Below are positions 25,336 to 33,889 of a stretch of 64,000 nucleotides of DNA, piece by piece. The notes below the pieces were generated by a model that saw only the letters and a list, made by a program, of their open reading frames with translations, was not told the DNA's origin and ran no database searches. The position numbers and the translations under genes were made by a program. Each line of letters opens with the position of its first letter. Position 1 is the first letter of the stretch. Source of the stretch: Pseudomonas sp. FP2335 (GTDB lineage: Bacteria > Pseudomonadota > Gammaproteobacteria > Pseudomonadales > Pseudomonadaceae); NCBI RefSeq assembly GCF_030687535.1, contig NZ_CP117437.1:2377501-2441500 (forward strand), read 5' to 3'.

Positions 25336-26967
25336 ATGACGATCTCTCGACGTGGGTTCATCGCAGGCCTGGCGCTGACCGGCGCGGCTGTGCCAGCGGC
25401 CTTCTATGCCCATCGCGAGCTGACGCGTGAAGAAGAATTCCCGATCACTCCCGGCGAAGCCACGGTGGACTTGGCCGACACTGCCGGCCAGCACCTGGCG
25501 AACAGCCTGCGCGGTGTTTGGAGCCTGCGCCTGGAAGGTCGCGACGCGGGTCTCAAAGGCCTGCCGCTACAGGGCCTGGAACTGTTGCTCGACATCGCCC
25601 CACGGGGTCGTGGCCTGCGTGGCTACCTCGACACCGCAGCCAACCTGCGCGCCACCGGCGAACCGCGTTACCGTGTCCTCGGCGACCTGCTGCCGGGGGA
25701 GGGCGCCACGCTCTACTGGCGCCTGATCGACCGCGACGCGCCCGGTGGCGTGCCCGCCTACGAATTCAAAATGACCCTCGACGAAGTCTGGGGCGTGTTT
25801 GGCAACGCCGGCAGCGGCACCCTCAGTGGGCAGATTCTCAACCTCGATCGTCCCCTGGCCTTGACCGAACGCGACAACCGGTTTATCGCGCACAAGCAAC
25901 TGTTTCCCGAAGCCCGCGAGCGCATCGGCCTCAATCCGACCCTGCTGGCCTGGCTGATCAGCGCCGAACACCGGTTATTCCACCAGCTCTGGCACGCGAC
26001 CCGTGACCAATGGCACAAACTCTCCGAAGAAAAGCGCGATGCCCTGCGCGGCATCGGTTGGCAACCCGGCCCCCGCGGCCAGGAGCGCGATGCGCGCGGC
26101 AAACACAAGGACCGCAACGGTTCGGGGATCGATTTCTTCTTCATGCATCGCCATATGCTCGGCACCGCGCGTTCGATGCAAGACTTGCCTTCGTGGCCCG
26201 AATTCCCCGCACCGCAGCCTGCACTGGAGCGTGATCGGCTGGGTTTCGTGCGTTACTTCGACAACCACGATGGCTTTGCCTTGCCGCCCACCTGGTCGGC
26301 GCCGGATGACCCTGACTACACCCAGTGGGTCAGCGACATCAAGGCGGCCGAGACTTACCACAGCAACTTTCAAGTGTGGGAGTCCCAATACCGCGACCCG
26401 CGCTACCTGGCCAAGTTGACCCTGGGCCAGCTCGGTTCCGAGATGGAATTGGGGCTGCACGACTGGCTGCACATGCGCTGGGCCTCCGTGCCTCGCGACC
26501 CCTCCAACGGTGGCCCGGTGCCCTTCGCCCGCGATCCCTCGGACTTCGCCGCGCGGTGGTATGCCGCGGAAAACGACTTTCTGGGCGACCCGTTCTCATC
26601 CCATGTAAACCCGGTGTTCTGGCATTTTCATGGCTGGATCGACGACCGTATCGAGGACTGGTTCCGTGCCCATGAGCGCTTCAATCCGGGTGAGGTCAGC
26701 CGGCTTGAGGTCAACGGCGTAGCGTGGTTTGCCCAGGGGCGTTGGGTAGAAGTCGGCGACCCTTGGCTGGGCCCGGACACCCACGGCTGCAGCACCACAC
26801 CGGGGTTGCAGATGGGGCGGTCGATGGAGATGGACCCGGAGACCATGAAGCTGGCATTGCGCATTACTTTCGGTGCAGAAGATGACGCGCTGAAGGGATT
26901 GTTCAAGCGGGTGCCAAAGCGGCCCTGGTACGCGCGGCATCTGAAGGTGAAAAGTCGGGAGGCCTGA
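25336..26967 (+). CDS. pvdP: Ferribactin-oxidising tyrosinase
   Basis: This 543-residue periplasmic copper tyrosinase hydroxylates and oxidises the tyrosine of ferribactin to start chromophore formation. It has a twin-arginine leader (MTISRRGFIAGLALTG). Likely copper His residues lie in the C-terminal half (FMHRHMLG, GLHDWLHMRW, FWHFHGWID). The N-terminal half is a beta-rich domain. The start is supported by AAGGTAG just upstream. It has its own PvdS box, divergent from pvdMNO. Confidence 0.92.
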   Translation: MTISRRGFIAGLALTGAAVPAAFYAHRELTREEEFPITPGEATVDLADTAGQHLANSLRGVWSLRLEGRDAGLKGLPLQGLELLLDIAPRGRGLRGYLDTAANLRATGEPRYRVLGDLLPGEGATLYWRLIDRDAPGGVPAYEFKMTLDEVWGVFGNAGSGTLSGQILNLDRPLALTERDNRFIAHKQLFPEARERIGLNPTLLAWLISAEHRLFHQLWHATRDQWHKLSEEKRDALRGIGWQPGPRGQERDARGKHKDRNGSGIDFFFMHRHMLGTARSMQDLPSWPEFPAPQPALERDRLGFVRYFDNHDGFALPPTWSAPDDPDYTQWVSDIKAAETYHSNFQVWESQYRDPRYLAKLTLGQLGSEMELGLHDWLHMRWASVPRDPSNGGPVPFARDPSDFAARWYAAENDFLGDPFSSHVNPVFWHFHGWIDDRIEDWFRAHERFNPGEVSRLEVNGVAWFAQGRWVEVGDPWLGPDTHGCSTTPGLQMGRSMEMDPETMKLALRITFGAEDDALKGLFKRVPKRPWYARHLKVKSREA

Positions 26968-27007
26968 TCCCGACTTACCCTATTACAACTATTACGATTT
27001 CAACCGA

Positions 27008-27038
27008 CCGCAGCCGGACGCTAATGTGCCGGTTGCGG
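27008..27038 (+). terminator. Possible terminator after pvdP
   Basis: CCGCAGCCGG and CCGGTTGCGG form an imperfect stem around a short loop. A T run follows only about 15 bases later, so this is a weak call. Confidence 0.35.
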
Positions 27039-27044
27039 TGTGAG

Positions 27045-27418
27045 TCGTGCCTCGCTTTTTAAGCGTTCTTCTCATCGAATGCCTCGCCTTGGGTTTTCTC
27101 GCGTTTGTAGGCGTTGTGATTTCTAACGCTAGGAACACTCTGTCTGTATAGGTCTTGCCTCATCGGTTTGTTTTGGGTTTTCCCTGGATTTACTCTTCTT
27201 CTGACAGCTGTTTCATATTTTTTTGTTTATGAATAAATAAAAAGTTGAAATAGAGTTTATCTGTGCGGTTTGTAGGATGCATCCTCAAAGCTTTGTGGAA
27301 AGTTCCCGCGCATAGTTCGGGGGCTGGTAAAAAATGTCTGGGATACTTCATTCTTGCGGCGACAGAGCGCGCCAGTGATGGCCGGTTATTATTTTGCCAT
27401 ACAGCAAGGGATGAAGTT
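27045..27418. other. AT-rich intergenic leader before the T6SS operon
   Basis: This gap of more than 300 bp has no convincing gene. It is clearly richer in A and T than its surroundings, above all at 27190-27262. It contains a perfect 12-bp palindrome AGGATGCATCCT at 27274-27285. An open frame runs in phase into tssB from 27263, but the upstream part is not T6SS-like. The tssB start, its promoter and any regulator site must lie here. I saw no sigma-54 -24/-12 pair. Confidence 0.5.
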
Positions 27419-27919
27419 ATGACGCTAGATAGTTTTCAGAATGAAGTGCCCAAGGCGCGGGTCAATATCAAACTGGACTTGCATACCGGCGGCGCCCAGA
27501 AAAAAGTCGAGTTGCCCCTGAAGTTAATGGTGATGGGGGACTACAGTAACGGCAAGGAACAACGCCCACTCTCGGAGCGGGGCAAGATCAATATCAATAA
27601 AAACAACTTTGACAGTGTTCTCGGCGAGTTCTCGCCGGGGCTGAAACTGGTGGTGGAAAACACCTTGCCGGATGACGCATGCGACACCACTGTCGAGTTG
27701 AGCTTCCAACGCCTGAAGGATTTCGAACCGGAGCAGGTTGCGCGGCAAGTCCCGCAGTTACGTGCACTTCTGGCCATGCGCAATCTGTTGCGCGATCTCA
27801 AATCCAACTTGCTGGATAACGCGACCTTCCGACATGAGTTGGAGCGCATTCTCAAGGACGACGCGTTAAGCGCTGAACTTCGTACCGAATTGGCCGCGTT
27901 GGCGCCTAAAACTAATTGA
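27419..27919 (+). CDS. tssB: T6SS contractile sheath small subunit TssB
   Basis: TssB (166 residues) pairs with TssC to build the contractile sheath. It has the VipA/ImpB family features VNIKLDLHTGG, VEELPLKLMVMGDY-like (here VELPLKLMVMGDYS) and a helical C-terminus (LRALLAMRNLLRDLKSNL). I chose the ATG at 27419 because it gives the usual family length and has GGGATGAA upstream. The longer in-phase frame from 27263 is unlike the family. It is the first gene of the T6SS operon. Confidence 0.93.
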   Translation: MTLDSFQNEVPKARVNIKLDLHTGGAQKKVELPLKLMVMGDYSNGKEQRPLSERGKININKNNFDSVLGEFSPGLKLVVENTLPDDACDTTVELSFQRLKDFEPEQVARQVPQLRALLAMRNLLRDLKSNLLDNATFRHELERILKDDALSAELRTELAALAPKTN

Positions 27920-27950
27920 TGTCCATGGATTTGAAAAAGGAGTTTTGAGC

Positions 27951-29489
27951 ATGTCCGTAGAACAATCCGGTTCGCAATCCCATGGCAGCACCGTACTGTC
28001 GGAAAACAACAGTGGAGTCTACGCCACACTGTTCAGCAAAATTAACTTGAGTCCCGTGGCGGAGTTAGGCGGGCTCGAGGTGTTTCAAAATACCGAGGCA
28101 CTTTCCGATGTGTCTGCCGATGAGCGGGTTACCGCCGCGGTCAATGTGTTCCTGCAGTTATTGAAACAGTCAGCCCATAAGGTCGAACGCCTGGATAAGG
28201 TGCTGTTGGATGAGCATATCGCCTCGTTGGATCGGCAGATAAGCCGTCAACTGGATGCGATCATGCACCACCCGGACTTCCAGCGCGTCGAGTCGACCTG
28301 GCGTGGGGTGAAATCGCTGATCGACCAGACGGATTTCCGCCAAAACGTGCGTATCGAGCTGCTGGACATCAGCAAAGACCATCTGGTGCAGGATTTTGAA
28401 GACGCGCCGGAAATCGCCCAGAGCGGTCTCTACCTGCATACCTACACCCAGGAATACGACACCCCCGGCGGTGAGCCAATCGCTGCCGCTATCTCCAGTT
28501 ACGAGTTCGACCGCAGCCCACAGGACATTGCCCTGTTGCGTAACATTTCCAAAGTGGCCGCGGCTGCCCACATGCCGTTTGTGGGTTCCGTCGGGCCTGC
28601 ATTCTTTGGCAAGGCATCCATGGAGGAAGTGGCCGCGATCAAGGACATCGGCAACTACTTCGACCGCGCCGAATACATCAAGTGGAAGTCGTTCCGGGAC
28701 AGTGACGATGCGCGCTACATCGGCCTGACGATGCCGCGTGTGCTGGGGCGTCTGCCCTATGGTCCCGACACCCTTCCCGTGCGCAGTTTCAATTACATCG
28801 AAAGCGTCAAAGGCCCGGACCACCACAAGTATTTGTGGACCAACGCCTCCTTCGCGTTTGCCGCCAATATGGTCAAGAGCTTTATCGCCAATGGCTGGTG
28901 TGTGCAGATCCGTGGACCGCAGTCCGGTGGTGCGGTGACCGAGTTACCCATCCACTTGTACGACCTGGGCACTGGCAACCAGGTGAAGATTCCCTCGGAA
29001 GTCATGATCCCGGAAACCCGCGAATTCGAATTTGCCAACCTCGGTTTCATCCCACTTTCCTACTACAAGAATCGCGACTATGCGTGTTTCTTCTCCGCCA
29101 ACTCCGCGCAGAAACCTGCCCTCTACGACACCCCGGATGCCACGGCGAACAGTCGTATCAACGCGCGCCTGCCCTACATCTTTCTACTGTCACGCATCGC
29201 CCATTACCTGAAGTTGATCCAGCGCGAAAACATCGGCACTACCAAAGACCGGCGCTTGCTGGAACTGGAGCTCAACAAGTGGATTGGCGGGCTCGTGACT
29301 GAAATGACCGACCCTGGCGATGACTTGCAGGCTTCACACCCGCTGCGCGATGCGAAGGTGACGGTGGAAGACATCGAAGACAACCCGGGCTTCTTCCGCG
29401 TCAAGTTGTACGCCGTGCCGCATTTCCAGGTGGAGGGCATGGATGTGAACTTGTCGCTGGTTTCGCAAATGCCCAAGGCCAAGGCTTGA
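27951..29489 (+). CDS. tssC: T6SS contractile sheath large subunit TssC
   Basis: TssC (512 residues) is the large sheath protein (VipB/ImpC family). It shows FQRVESTWRGVKSLI, SSYEFDRSPQDIALL and the conserved C-terminal DNPGFFRVKLYAVPHFQVEG. The ATG at 27951 follows AAGGAG at 27937-27942, so the in-phase TTG six bases upstream is not needed. It lies 31 bp after tssB. Confidence 0.95.
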   Translation: MSVEQSGSQSHGSTVLSENNSGVYATLFSKINLSPVAELGGLEVFQNTEALSDVSADERVTAAVNVFLQLLKQSAHKVERLDKVLLDEHIASLDRQISRQLDAIMHHPDFQRVESTWRGVKSLIDQTDFRQNVRIELLDISKDHLVQDFEDAPEIAQSGLYLHTYTQEYDTPGGEPIAAAISSYEFDRSPQDIALLRNISKVAAAAHMPFVGSVGPAFFGKASMEEVAAIKDIGNYFDRAEYIKWKSFRDSDDARYIGLTMPRVLGRLPYGPDTLPVRSFNYIESVKGPDHHKYLWTNASFAFAANMVKSFIANGWCVQIRGPQSGGAVTELPIHLYDLGTGNQVKIPSEVMIPETREFEFANLGFIPLSYYKNRDYACFFSANSAQKPALYDTPDATANSRINARLPYIFLLSRIAHYLKLIQRENIGTTKDRRLLELELNKWIGGLVTEMTDPGDDLQASHPLRDAKVTVEDIEDNPGFFRVKLYAVPHFQVEGMDVNLSLVSQMPKAKA

Positions 29490-29512
29490 GTCAATCGTAG
29501 GGAAACGATGCC

Positions 29513-30856
29513 ATGAAGATCGATCGCCCTCTGTGGGCTTGCGGCGTATTGCTGTCGGCGCAGCAATTCCAGCAACAAACGCGTTGGGAGGCCTGGGCCA
29601 ACGTACAGCTCGCTCATCTGAGCCTGGCGCACCCTTGGGGCGTCCAGGCCGTCGGGTTTGATTTGGAAGCCTTGCGCCTGGGCAAACTCAAGGCCACCCA
29701 GTTGTGTGTATGCCTACCCGACGGGACGTGGATCGACACCGATTGCGTCGACCGCCTGCCACCTGCCTTGGGCTTGGCCGATGAGGTCCAAGCTACGCTG
29801 GTGCATGTGGCATTGCCGCTGGAGCAGGCCAATGGCAACAACTGTCTGTTTGACGGCGGCAACAGCGACCGGCCGATCCGTTATCGCCAGGACTGGCGCG
29901 AGGTCCAGGATGTCTACAGCGATGAACGGCAATCCATCGCGGTGCTGGAGCACGCGCTGAGCCTGCGTTTGCACAGTGACGACAACGCGGACTACGTGAC
30001 CTGTCCCGTTGCGCGGCTGGTCCGTGACGGGCAGGGTGCCTGGAGCCTTGACCCGGTCTACGTGCCGCCGCTGCTCAGCTTTGCAGCGCATCCGGGTTTG
30101 TTGAGCCAGTTGGATAACCTGTTGACCCAATTGGCGGCCAAGCGGCAACGGCTCATGGGCATGCGGCGCGAGAGCAATCAGCGCATGGCCGATTTTGCCG
30201 TGGCCGATGTCTCGCTGTTCTGGTTGCTCAATGCGTTGAACACCTACCAACCGGTCCTGGCCGATCTGCGGAGTTTTCCGGCGCGTCATCCCGAACAGGT
30301 CTACCAGGAACTGATCAAACTCGCCGGCAGCCTGTTGACGTTCTCATTGGAACACGAAATCGACAAAGTGCCCGCGTATCAACACGGCAACCTGGAAGCG
30401 GTGTTCGCACCGCTGATGAACACTATTTCGCTGTTGCTGGAAGCCAGCCTGCCATCGCGGGTCGTTGCCCTGGAGTTGGAGGCACAGGGCGCCAATCGTT
30501 GGCAGGTGCAACTGCATGATCCCCGCCTGCGTGAGCGTGACGGTGCGGATTTCTATCTGTCGGTGCGCAGCCGTCTGTCCGCGGCGCAGTTGCAGGATCA
30601 GTTTGCGCAGCTCTGCAAGGTGGGCACGCCGGACGCGGTCGACTACCTGATCAACGCGGCGCTCGACGGCGTGCCATTGCGGGCCCTCAGCCATGTGCCG
30701 GCAGCGATTCCGCTGCGCCTGGAAAACCAGTATTTCGTGCTTGATTTCAGCCATCCCAAGGGCCAGGCGGTACTGGACGCAGGAGTCTGTGCGTTCTACG
30801 TCCCAAGCACATTGGTCGACGTCAGGCTCGAACTGTTTGCGGTGCTGCGCGCATGA
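29513..30856 (+). CDS. tssK: T6SS baseplate protein TssK
   Basis: TssK (447 residues) links the baseplate to the TssL/TssM membrane complex. The N-terminus (RPLWACGVLLSAQQFQQQTR) and the C-terminal region are typical of the VasE/ImpJ family. It begins 23 bp after tssC and its stop overlaps the tssL start in ATGA, so the two are probably translationally coupled. Confidence 0.93.
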   Translation: MKIDRPLWACGVLLSAQQFQQQTRWEAWANVQLAHLSLAHPWGVQAVGFDLEALRLGKLKATQLCVCLPDGTWIDTDCVDRLPPALGLADEVQATLVHVALPLEQANGNNCLFDGGNSDRPIRYRQDWREVQDVYSDERQSIAVLEHALSLRLHSDDNADYVTCPVARLVRDGQGAWSLDPVYVPPLLSFAAHPGLLSQLDNLLTQLAAKRQRLMGMRRESNQRMADFAVADVSLFWLLNALNTYQPVLADLRSFPARHPEQVYQELIKLAGSLLTFSLEHEIDKVPAYQHGNLEAVFAPLMNTISLLLEASLPSRVVALELEAQGANRWQVQLHDPRLRERDGADFYLSVRSRLSAAQLQDQFAQLCKVGTPDAVDYLINAALDGVPLRALSHVPAAIPLRLENQYFVLDFSHPKGQAVLDAGVCAFYVPSTLVDVRLELFAVLRA

Positions 30857-31530
30857 ACCAGATCAATTCAAACGGTCACGACACCCCACCTGCGGACGTT
30901 GATGAGCTGCTGCAGGACACCTACCTGCTGGTGGTTGAGTTGCGTCAGGGCGTTGCATCCGAGGGCCTGCCGGAGTTGTGGGGAGTATGTGTCGCGCAGG
31001 TCGAGCAGGTTCGACAGCGGCTTGCGTCGGCGGGCATGACGAAGCGCGCAGTCGATTACATCTCCCATGCGCAATGCGCGTTGCTGGATGAGACGGTGCT
31101 GACGTATGGGAGTAAGAACGATCAGGCCGCGTGGGCAAAACCCCTTCAGGCCAAGTTTTTCAACCACCATCAGGCTGGCGAGTTCCTGTACGAGGACATG
31201 CAGGCAGTGTTACGCGAACCGGCACCGGACCGGCAGGTCCTGACGGTGTTCCATCGCGTGCTGATGTTGGGTTTTCAAGGTCGTTACCGCGACCTGAACG
31301 ACCCTGAGCGTCAACGCTTGCTGCACGCGCTCAACGCCCATGTGCCGCCCTTGAGGCTCAACCAGAGCCTTGTCACCCAGGCGCGTAGCGGCGCCATCTC
31401 GGGCTTGGGCTGGTTGCAGTCGCCGCTGATGCATGTGCTGGCCGCCACCGTGGTACTGGCCGCAACGTGGTGGGGGTTGGATCAACTGTTGAGCGATGCG
31501 GTTGCGTTGCTCCTGCCTGATCAAGCGTGA
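30853..31530 (+). CDS. tssL: T6SS inner-membrane protein TssL (short, DotU type)
   Basis: TssL (225 residues) has a cytoplasmic DotU domain (AQCALLDETVLTYG, FFNHHQAGEFLYED) and one C-terminal membrane segment (VLAATVVLAATWWGL). It ends right after this segment, so it has no peptidoglycan-binding extension. The next gene supplies an OmpA domain. It overlaps tssK by 4 bp. Confidence 0.94.
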   Translation: MNQINSNGHDTPPADVDELLQDTYLLVVELRQGVASEGLPELWGVCVAQVEQVRQRLASAGMTKRAVDYISHAQCALLDETVLTYGSKNDQAAWAKPLQAKFFNHHQAGEFLYEDMQAVLREPAPDRQVLTVFHRVLMLGFQGRYRDLNDPERQRLLHALNAHVPPLRLNQSLVTQARSGAISGLGWLQSPLMHVLAATVVLAATWWGLDQLLSDAVALLLPDQA

Positions 31531-31537
31531 GGGCCCG

Positions 31538-33253
31538 ATGACGATCTCCTCTCATCGACTGCTGGTGCTGTGGGCAGGAGGGCTGCTCCTTGCGTTGCTG
31601 GCGATCATTCCACTCACCGTCTGGGTGCGGGCGGCCGGGCTTGTCCTAGGGCTGTGCGGTATCGGGTTGGCATGGGTGGCCGTGAACCGCCGGGCATGCG
31701 TGTTGCGCGAATCGGTGAAGCTGGGTGGCAACGTCGCCTTGCCGGCGGCGTCCTTCCGGCATCCGGTGGTACTGGTCTGTGGTGATGGCCTCGATGCGCT
31801 TTTTGGCCCGGTGTGCGTTGAGCAGTTGAGCCTGCGGGAGACTCCCTCGGGTTGTTACGTGCGGGTACCCAGCCTTGGGCAACTGCCGCTGATCTGCGAC
31901 GGCATCCTGGCTCTGCGGCCCGGCTGGGGCGCCCAGCTGTGCGTGATGTTTGTCGTGAACCCCGGTGCACACAGCGACAGCTCGGCGCTGCTCGGTCGAG
32001 TGCGAGCCCTCGGTTACCAGGCCACCCTGGCACGCAAGCGAGGTATCGCGCTGCCATTGCTGCTGGTGAGTTACCTGCAAACCGTGCAGGGCGCCGAGCC
32101 GTGGTTCAGTTGGGAAGGCGGCAAGGCCGAGGCTTATGTCCGCGATATAGACCAGTGCGCCACGCTGAGTGAGTGGCAGCATCAAGCCGCCGACCTGCCT
32201 GAGCAGTCCGCACGGTTGCACGCTTGCGTTCAGTTGGGGAGTGTCGCCGGTTGGCTGCAGGACAAGGTGTTGCCTTGTCTCGTTCATCACGACACGGATG
32301 TCGCCAGCGTGTGCGCGTTCAAAATGGTCTCGGTGCTGCCCCGGGCGGTGGAGGGCAACCTGTGGGGTCAATGGCTTGCTCACAAGGTGGCGTTGGTCGA
32401 TGGCCGCGTGATCGATGCGACGGCGACATTACCTTTTCCAGATGCGTTGCTTGGTGTGCTCAAGCGCCATCCGTCGCGTACCCCGCGGCAACGGGCAAGC
32501 GTCGTGGCCTTGTGGTTGTGGGTAGCTGCCAGCGCGGTCGCGCTGGCCAGCTCAGCCTGGCAGAACACCTTGTTGCTGCGCCAGGTCAGTGATGACCTGC
32601 GTCGCTATACCTCGATTCCGCCGCCGACGCACCGAGAACAGCGTGCGTTCCTGCTGCACGAAGACGCCGTCACTGCACTGCGCCAGGCCGCCCAACGGCT
32701 GGATACCTACTACCGACAGGGTGCACCGCTGGCCTTGGGACTGGGCCTGTATCGCGGCGAGCATCTGCGTGCCCCGTTACTCGCCGTGTTGGCCGCCCAT
32801 GTCGAGCCGCCACCGACGGTTTTGCCCACGGGACCGGCGGGTGTGGTGCGGTTGGACAGTCTTTCGCTGTTTGCCAGCGGCAGCGCCCGACTCAAGCCGG
32901 GCTCGACCAAGGTGCTGATCCGTGCGCTGGCCGGCATCCAGGCACAGCCTGGCCAGTTGATTGTGATCGCGGGGCATACCGATGCCACCGGCGACGCCGA
33001 GAAAAACCGCCGGCTGTCCTACGCCCGGGCCGCTGCCGTGCATGGCTGGATACAGCAGATGAGCGCAATCCCCGACAACTGCTTCGCGGTGCAGGGGTTC
33101 GGTGCCAGCCAACCGATTGCAAGCAACGACACGGTAGAAGGGCGCGCAGCCAATCGTCGTGTCGACATCCGTCTGGTGCCTGAGGCAGGGGCGTGTTCAC
33201 GCGCTGTTCCAGGACCTGACGGGCAACCTCCCGTCGCACATCGCGACGTTTAA
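31538..33253 (+). CDS. tagL: T6SS peptidoglycan-anchoring membrane protein, TagL-like
   Basis: This 571-residue protein has two N-terminal membrane segments (LLALLAIIPLTVWV, AGLVLGLCGIGLAWV), a cytoplasmic domain, a third segment near residue 330 (LWLWVAASAVALASSAW) and a C-terminal OmpA peptidoglycan-binding domain (IVIAGHTDATGD, FGASQPIASN, NRRVDIRLVP). Three membrane segments plus an OmpA domain, right after a short tssL, match TagL of the E. coli Sci-1 system, which fixes TssL to the cell wall. The part after the third segment (LGLGLYRGEHL) resembles the equivalent part of TssM, so it may be a shortened TssM relative. I chose the ATG at 31538, after GTGAGGG. Confidence 0.85.
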   Translation: MTISSHRLLVLWAGGLLLALLAIIPLTVWVRAAGLVLGLCGIGLAWVAVNRRACVLRESVKLGGNVALPAASFRHPVVLVCGDGLDALFGPVCVEQLSLRETPSGCYVRVPSLGQLPLICDGILALRPGWGAQLCVMFVVNPGAHSDSSALLGRVRALGYQATLARKRGIALPLLLVSYLQTVQGAEPWFSWEGGKAEAYVRDIDQCATLSEWQHQAADLPEQSARLHACVQLGSVAGWLQDKVLPCLVHHDTDVASVCAFKMVSVLPRAVEGNLWGQWLAHKVALVDGRVIDATATLPFPDALLGVLKRHPSRTPRQRASVVALWLWVAASAVALASSAWQNTLLLRQVSDDLRRYTSIPPPTHREQRAFLLHEDAVTALRQAAQRLDTYYRQGAPLALGLGLYRGEHLRAPLLAVLAAHVEPPPTVLPTGPAGVVRLDSLSLFASGSARLKPGSTKVLIRALAGIQAQPGQLIVIAGHTDATGDAEKNRRLSYARAAAVHGWIQQMSAIPDNCFAVQGFGASQPIASNDTVEGRAANRRVDIRLVPEAGACSRAVPGPDGQPPVAHRDV

Positions 33254-33275
33254 TGTCCAAGAAAAGGAGCTTCAC

Positions 33276-33767
33276 ATGGCAATTCCCGTTTACCTCTGGC
33301 TTCAAGACGACGGTGGCGCAGAGATCAAAGGCTCGGTGGACGTGCAAAAGCGCGAAGGCAGCATCGAGGTGGTCGCCCAGGACCACAGCCTGTACATCCC
33401 GACCGACAACAATACCGGCAAGTTGACCGGTACGCGGGTGCACACCCCATTCCTGTTTTCCAAGGAAATCGATGCCTCCAGCCCGTATCTCTATAAGGCT
33501 GTCACCACCGGGCAAACCCTCAAGAGCGCCGAGTTCAAGTGGTATCGCATCGACGATGCGGGGCAGGAAGTCGAGTACTTCATCACCAAGCTGGAGAACG
33601 TCAAGGTGGTGAAGGTCGCGCCAAAAATGCACGACGTCAAAGACCCCAGCAAAGAGAAACACAACCATTTGGAGCAGATTGAGCTGCGCTACGAGAAGGT
33701 CACCTGGACCTACAAGGACGGCAACATCATCCACTCCGATGCCTGGAGCGAACGCCAGAGCGCGTGA
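33276..33767 (+). CDS. hcp: T6SS tube protein Hcp
   Basis: Hcp (163 residues) forms the hexameric inner tube and can carry effectors. It has the family start AIPVYLWLQDDGG, then KREGSIEVVAQDHSLY and, near the end, IELRYEKVTWTYKDGN. AAGGAG lies about 7 bases before the ATG at 33276. The longer in-phase frame from 33159 overlaps tagL and is not used. A hairpin follows the gene. Confidence 0.96.
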   Translation: MAIPVYLWLQDDGGAEIKGSVDVQKREGSIEVVAQDHSLYIPTDNNTGKLTGTRVHTPFLFSKEIDASSPYLYKAVTTGQTLKSAEFKWYRIDDAGQEVEYFITKLENVKVVKVAPKMHDVKDPSKEKHNHLEQIELRYEKVTWTYKDGNIIHSDAWSERQSA

Positions 33768-33803
33768 TGTACCTGCACCACCAGGCGATTTGCCGGTGTG
33801 CTG

Positions 33804-33833
33804 GGTTGAGCGTCCGCTCGCGGGCGCTCAGCC
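33804..33833 (+). terminator. Hairpin after hcp (possible partial terminator or mRNA stabiliser)
   Basis: GGTTGAGCGTCC and GGGCGCTCAGCC pair with two G-U pairs and a short loop. No T run follows, so it is more likely a processing or attenuation hairpin that lets hcp mRNA exceed that of downstream genes. Confidence 0.45.
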
Positions 33834-33889
33834 AAACACATCGCGTTTCAACCTGACGACCCAGCCCCTTTGGCGAGGATGTATTGCGT

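Noticed and set aside
27263..27418. N-terminal extension of tssB in the same phase
   Set aside because: The extra residues are unlike TssB proteins, and the ATG at 27419 gives the normal length with a ribosome site.
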